A program made the translations under genes and the position numbers. Shown here in pieces: positions 59,467-64,000 of a stretch of 64,000 nt of DNA. Under the pieces are notes generated by a model, which searched no databases, was not told where the DNA came from, and was given only the letters and a program-made list of their open reading frames with translations. The stretch lies in assembly GCA_035235625.1 (NCBI GenBank), contig CP141148.1, positions 37,077,057 to 37,141,056 on the forward strand. Direction: 5' to 3'. Each line of letters starts with the position of its first letter. Position 1 is the first letter of the stretch. The stretch comes from Saururus chinensis (taxonomy: Eukaryota > Streptophyta > Magnoliopsida > Piperales > Saururaceae).

Positions 59467-59949
59467 GCTTCGCCAAGAGCTCAGATTTTGAAGAGAGGGA
59501 AAGTGAATGGGAGGAGTGGAAGCTGACGGGAAGGAGAGGCAAGGTCAGAGAAGTGAGCAAAGGCTGCACCTGCAAACGCATCTGACAGTCCGCTTTATTT
59601 TATGAACGTAAATCTGATTTGAAGACTGATTCAGTTATTGAATTAGAGCTAAACAAATGCACTGAAAAACCGACATTTAAGTGACTTTTTGATAGCTTAT
59701 TCAGTTTTAGGTCTAAATTAGCCCAAATAAATGAACCCTAAGTTGAATGCCCACCAGGTTGAATGTCCACCGGCTCGAAGCGCTTTGGATCGGCTGTGCC
59801 ACACTCCCACCGGGGTTGGTGGGAGTGCCCAATCGGAGAAATATACGTCACTGAGCGGGTTGAAGCATCGGTTACTTGGTGACACTAGGGAAGAGCGGGA
59901 TTTGTGTGATTGCCTATTGGGCTGAGATAAGTGCTCTTCACAGAACCTG

Positions 59950-60275
59950 TTCGCTCAGAATTCCCGCTCTCACCCACTGACCAGAGAAGAGGTGATCGGA
60001 GGAGCACTCATGCGAGTCACCCAACCCAGTGCTCCCGCTCCCACCCGGTGACCAGAGAAGTGGCGATTGACGCCGGAGAAGAGTTCTAAGGCAGTAATAT
60101 TCTCAGAGGCACGACGTACGTACTCAGAACTCCCGCTCTCACCCACTAACTAGAGATGAGGCAATTGGAGGAGCCGGTGTGCAACTCGCCCAGCCCGGTG
60201 CTCCCGCTCCTACCCGGTGACCAGAGAAATGGCGATCGGCGCCAGAGAAGAGTTCTCAGGCAAAGAGGCACGACC
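59950..60275. repeat. GC-rich tandem duplication, about 165-bp period
   Basis: Two copies contain CCCGCTCTCACCCACT, then CCGGTGACCAGAGAA and AGAAGAGTTCT(A/C)AGGCA. A third partial unit precedes them near 59800-59950 (CACTCCCACCGG). It may belong to the end of the transposon whose protein lies at 62.5-64 kb. Confidence 0.8.
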
Positions 60276-60299
60276 ACCGTCTTTCTGTTGGTGCTCGTT

Positions 60300-61040
60300 C
60301 CTGATTTCTAATTCCCGTTCGACGGTCAAAACTTCATATCATTGAGGTACAACAAACGAACTTCATTTGCAGATGTGAGTATGTATTTTTTATTTTGTCT
60401 CTATCCATCATTCCAGTGGAAAAAAAGGAACTTTGATTGTTTTTCTGTTCCATTTTCTTTCACGGACAACTTCTAGGTTTTCATTGTTCCACATTGTGTT
60501 TACTGAGTGCCAAAGTGACTGCTCCATCCTAGATTCTTTATGTTCCATTTTCTTTCACAGACAATTTCTGGGTTTTGATTTTTCCGCATTGTGTTTACTG
60601 CAAGCTTCGGTAAACAACTGCATCCCAAATTCTTTAAAGAATAGAAAACTCAATTTTTTGCTTTTTACCACATTTCTCTCCACCTGCATTTCATTTGTTC
60701 GCATTTTTTGATCAGCTTTCTTTCAGCTTACCACGCTTCTATATGTCGGAGAGAAGAAACTGCATATGCTCTGTGTTTATTTTTATTTTTTAATTTGAAG
60801 TCCTAGATCACCAAAGTGAGGCCTTTTCGTCTCCTACAAATCAAAATTATGTTGTCCAAAGCCTCTTCTCTGTTTTGATTTTTTCAGGAAAAATAGTGTC
60901 TTTTCCACTTGGAATTTTTTGTTGCCTATCTACTAATGATTGTGAACACCTAATGCTTTCATTTCTCATGTTCACGAAACCTGCCACGCATAAAAGCATT
61001 TCAGAGTGTCCACTTTGTCTTCTCTTTATATCAACTAAAT
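60300..61040. other. gene-free stretch
   Basis: T-rich with weak internal duplication (CCATTTTCTTTCACNGACAA occurs near 60450 and 60545). No gene recognised. Confidence 0.4.
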
Positions 61041-61045
61041 GCTTA

Positions 61046-61995
61046 CCGATGATTTTGATGCCTTCAATTTATATAAGCCTTGGAGAAATATTGTTGTAGG
61101 GTTGGAGCAATATTGTTCCAACTTAGAGCAATATTGCATCAACATTGGAGCAATATTGATGTAGGGTTGGAGCAATATTGCATCAACCTTAGAGTAATAT
61201 TGTTGTATGGTTGGAGCAATATTGCTCCAACATTAGAACAATATTGCATCAACCTTGGAGCAATATTGCTCCACTGTTGGAGTATTATTGCTCCAACCGA
61301 GCAATATTGCTCCAACCTGAAATGTTTGATGATTTTGATGTCTTTAATTTATATAAGTCTTGGAGCAATATTGCTCTAACCTTGGAACATTGCAAAGTCC
61401 CATTTGTCTTCTCTTTGTATCAACTAAATGCTTACCATATAATATCATTTCAACCCCAAATGTTCGATGATTTTGATACCTTTAAATGTCCAATGATTTT
61501 GATGTCTTAAACTATTCGATGATTTTAATGTCTTTAATTTATATAAGCCTTGGAGCAATATTGCTATAGGGTTGGAGCAATATTGCTCTAACCTTGGAGC
61601 AATATTGCTACACCGTTGAAGCAATATTGCTCCAACCTAAAATATTCATTGATTTTGATGCCTTTAATTTATATAAGTCTAGGAGCAATATTGCTGTAGG
61701 GTCGGAGCAATATTACATTAACATTGGAGCAATATTACTCCAACCTGGGAGCAATATTGCTACAACGTCGGAGCAATATTGCTCCAACATGAAATGCAAT
61801 ATTGCTACACCGTCAGAGCAATATTGCTCCAACCTGAAATGTTTGATGATTTTGATGCATTTAATTTATATAAATCTTGGAGCAATATTGTTGTAGGGTT
61901 GGAGCAATATTGCATCAACATTGGAGCAATATTGCGACACCGTAGGAATATTGTTCCCTTGCTACAATATTGATGCAGGGATTGAGCAATATTGC
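61046..61995. repeat. array of a 16-bp palindrome within higher-order repeats
   Basis: The palindrome GGAGCAATATTGCTCC and close variants recur about thirty times, spaced roughly 20-30 bp by GTTG, TAGGGT or AACCTT linkers. They are organised into larger units, each introduced by GATGATTTTGATG then TTTAATTTATATAAG (about 61055, 61335, 61515, 61650, 61850). An upstream phrase, CTTCTCTTTATATCAACTAAAT, also recurs. Open frames across it (EQYC/SNIA repeats) follow from the repeat and are unlikely to be genes. Confidence 0.93.
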
Positions 61996-61999
61996 TAAA

Positions 62000-62500
62000 A
62001 TTGTAAATTATAAATGCTAATAATTCTTGACAACATTATAACTTTTTCAATGTGCTTTTTGATGTTTCAGGAACAGTGTCTTCACTATAGTCAGGCTTCC
62101 TTTTGTTGAATACCTATCATGGCAAATAAATCAAGTAGGTTTTTTTTAATCCCTAAGTTTAAAATGATTGTGGATGTTGTTGATGTACTAATATTAATGC
62201 TTATGCATTAAGATTATTGCTCTTGTTATAACAATATTTTAAATATTAATCCTATTATCAATAATTGAATTATATGCAACATTTTAAAGACATTATTGCT
62301 ACACCATTTCTGCATTATTGGTAATTTTATAGCACAATAGCTAAAAATGTTGTAGCATTATTTCAGCTATACTCATACTATCTTGAATTTGATGCTAATG
62401 TATATTTTAAATATTGATATGTTATTTACAGGGTTATATTCAACACTTTTATTATACGTATATGTACCTTCTTACTAATACTTAGATATGTATTGATGCA
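62000..62500. other. AT-rich stretch before the transposon protein
   Basis: Scattered ATTATTGCT and ACAATATTTT words suggest decayed units of the neighbouring array. It ends in a plausible splice acceptor (TTGATGCAG, about 62500). Confidence 0.4.
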
Positions 62501-64000
62501 GAAGATCTTGAATTGAAGAAGAGGGGCTCAAACCTTGGAGGAGGATCAGGAAGAAATAGGTGAGAGTCATTGAAAGTCCCTTGTTTCCCCTCGGGACTAG
62601 CAAAGTCAGTGAACATATTGTCTACCTTCCCAGAGGTGAAGACTCTTGTTAGCCAAACCCCCTTCATCCAATTGTTAGACGCCAGTAACATCGTTTGTCA
62701 AGCATCACTCTTTGAAGTAATTTTGGGTTATTGGACTGAGGCCCAACCTGGGGTCACATTCAAAGGATGCAGAGTGAACTTCACTGTGGAGGATGTGGCC
62801 CTCATTACTGGCCTAAAGAAGGGGGGCGATCGGGTGGTCTTCGCCCAAGAAAGGGAGGAGAGGGGTGCGTTTTGTAAGCATCGTTTTGGGAAGAAGCAGG
62901 TTACAAGATCTGAAATTGAGAAGACCATGGACGTTTTAACTGCCACGACCGACCCTACATTGATGGAGGATTGTGCAAGAATGATCATCTTGCACATCTT
63001 CTCATGCCTCCTATTTCCTCAGACCCACACCGTGGTCAAGAACAGGTTAATTGACCTGGTGGAAGACATGGGCAGCCTCCATCGATATGACTAGCCTCAA
63101 GCTATTTATGAATTTTTAGTGGTCTCAGCCTCAACCCTCCATAGGAAGATTGTGTCAAAGGAGGCAGGCAAGTCTGAGGGCTATGGATCATTGATTAGAG
63201 CAGCATTTGTCCTACAGGTATGTTATACTTGCTACATAATTGGATTTACATGATTACATAGGAATTACAAAAAGCTAATTTTTATCTTTTATATGTTATA
63301 GGTTTGGGTGTTTGAGCATTTTAAGATGTTCATATCCCCTGTGTCGTAGAAGCTGCCCCAATTTGCCAAGTGGCCAAATTATGGCATGGTAAAGGGGGAA
63401 AAAGAGGCTAAGCTTGGTGGGCAAATATGCACAAATGTTTAAATTTCTGAGACCAGAAGAGGTAATTGGGACACTATTTTTTATATTGAAATGTTTGAGT
63501 TTTTAAAATATGTTCAACTTTTTAGTTTATTGAACTTTGCATGTTAAATAATTGTGCATATGTTGACCACAGGTTCTATCTGTGTTGGTTCCTACTGCGA
63601 ATGAGGTATATCTCATTGAAGGGGCAGGAAAGGCCTTGAAAAAAAGGAAGGTAGGAATGGGAGTTGGGTCGCCAGTGAAGGCAATTGGTGGAGGAATGTT
63701 GGTCCCAAAGTCAGCACTAGATAATATGGCCTCTGCACTTGGAGTTGTGCATACTGCCATGCATATATTGGAGGAGGAGGGCTAATGTACTGCCCATCTA
63801 CATGGTGTCATGGACACCATTTCAGAAAAAATTTGACATTTAAAAACATGGCCAATCAGCTGGTTAAGAGGCCAACAAAGAAGATGAGGCATGCCTCCCC
63901 TGCAGCAGCGGATGAGGAGGAAGTTGGTGAAGTAGTTGCTAAAGCAGTTGATGATGACAATGGAGATAATAATGATGATAATAGATGTGATGGTGAGGAG
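62501..64000 (+). pseudogene. transposon-encoded protein of the plant mobile-domain / Ulp1-associated type, decayed
   Basis: The main frame (62570-63094) reads SQTPFIQLLDASNIVCQASL and then CRVNFTVEDVALITGLKKGG, typical of the domain found in proteins carried by Ulp1-type Mutator or CACTA elements. After a TAG in place of a tryptophan (LHRYD-stop-PQ) it continues YEFLVVSAST. Introns at 63218-63301 and 63462-63572 have GT/AG ends. Between them VWVFEHFKMFISPVS precedes another TAG, and a frame shift is needed to reach YAQMFKFL. The next exon gives LVPTANEVYLIEGAGKALK. An acidic stretch (EEEVGEVVAKAVDDDNGD) continues to the window edge. Any protease domain would lie beyond. Confidence 0.65.

Noticed and set aside
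61080-61973. Repetitive frames with EQYC and SNIA motifs, as a possible repeat protein
   Set aside because: The palindromic repeat keeps several frames open at once. Linkers vary in length, and there is no start or splice context.
61046-61995. CRISPR-like array of regularly spaced repeats
   Set aside because: Spacers are short and repetitive, not unique, and the context is a plant genome without cas genes.

Overview
This window looks like plant nuclear DNA, probably from an angiosperm. It is AT-rich, has few genes, and is mostly transposable elements nested inside one another. The plant call rests on an intact coiled-coil NBS-LRR resistance gene, TA-flanked Stowaway MITEs, hAT, PIF/Harbinger and CACTA remnants, and a chromodomain-type Ty3/gypsy element. 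I cannot name the species. No rRNA, tRNA or CRISPR was seen. All similarities were judged by eye, without database searches.

Layout. 0-2.3 kb: gene-free DNA, then a fragment of a duplicated block. 2.3-11.6 kb: one decayed Ty3/gypsy element on the minus strand with ACATG target duplications, interrupted by a hAT MITE (which itself contains a solo LTR) and by a second solo LTR. 11.6-17.7 kb: 3' flank and body of an NBS-LRR pseudogene, broken by a LINE fragment, two hAT MITEs and an LTR fragment. 17.7-37 kb: nested LTRs in both orientations, tandem repeats and foldback DNA. 37-40 kb: decayed PIF/Harbinger element with transposase and MYB/SANT-like partner. 41.3-42.5 kb: pseudogene of an unrecognised membrane protein, here called X. 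43.8-46.6 kb: the intact NBS-LRR gene. 47.2-49.8 kb: solo LTR in its upstream region. 51.4-51.9 kb: CACTA end. 54.0-55.6 kb: a four-exon gene for the intact X protein (288 aa, four predicted C-terminal membrane spans). 57.5-59.5 kb: a possible small two-exon gene. 59.9-64 kb: GC-rich tandem repeats, an array built on a 16-bp palindrome, and a decayed transposon protein of the mobile-domain/Ulp1-associated type.

The main biological pattern is a head-to-head pair, NBS-LRR on the minus strand and X on the plus strand, that appears to have been duplicated in tandem. The right-hand pair is intact. The left-hand pair (NBS-LRR pseudogene near 14-17 kb, X pseudogene near 41-42 kb) is broken and pushed apart by about 24 kb of transposons. 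A further X-like 3' fragment lies near 1.8-2.0 kb. X is the best candidate for something undescribed; its repeated pairing with an immune receptor suggests, but does not prove, a shared role.
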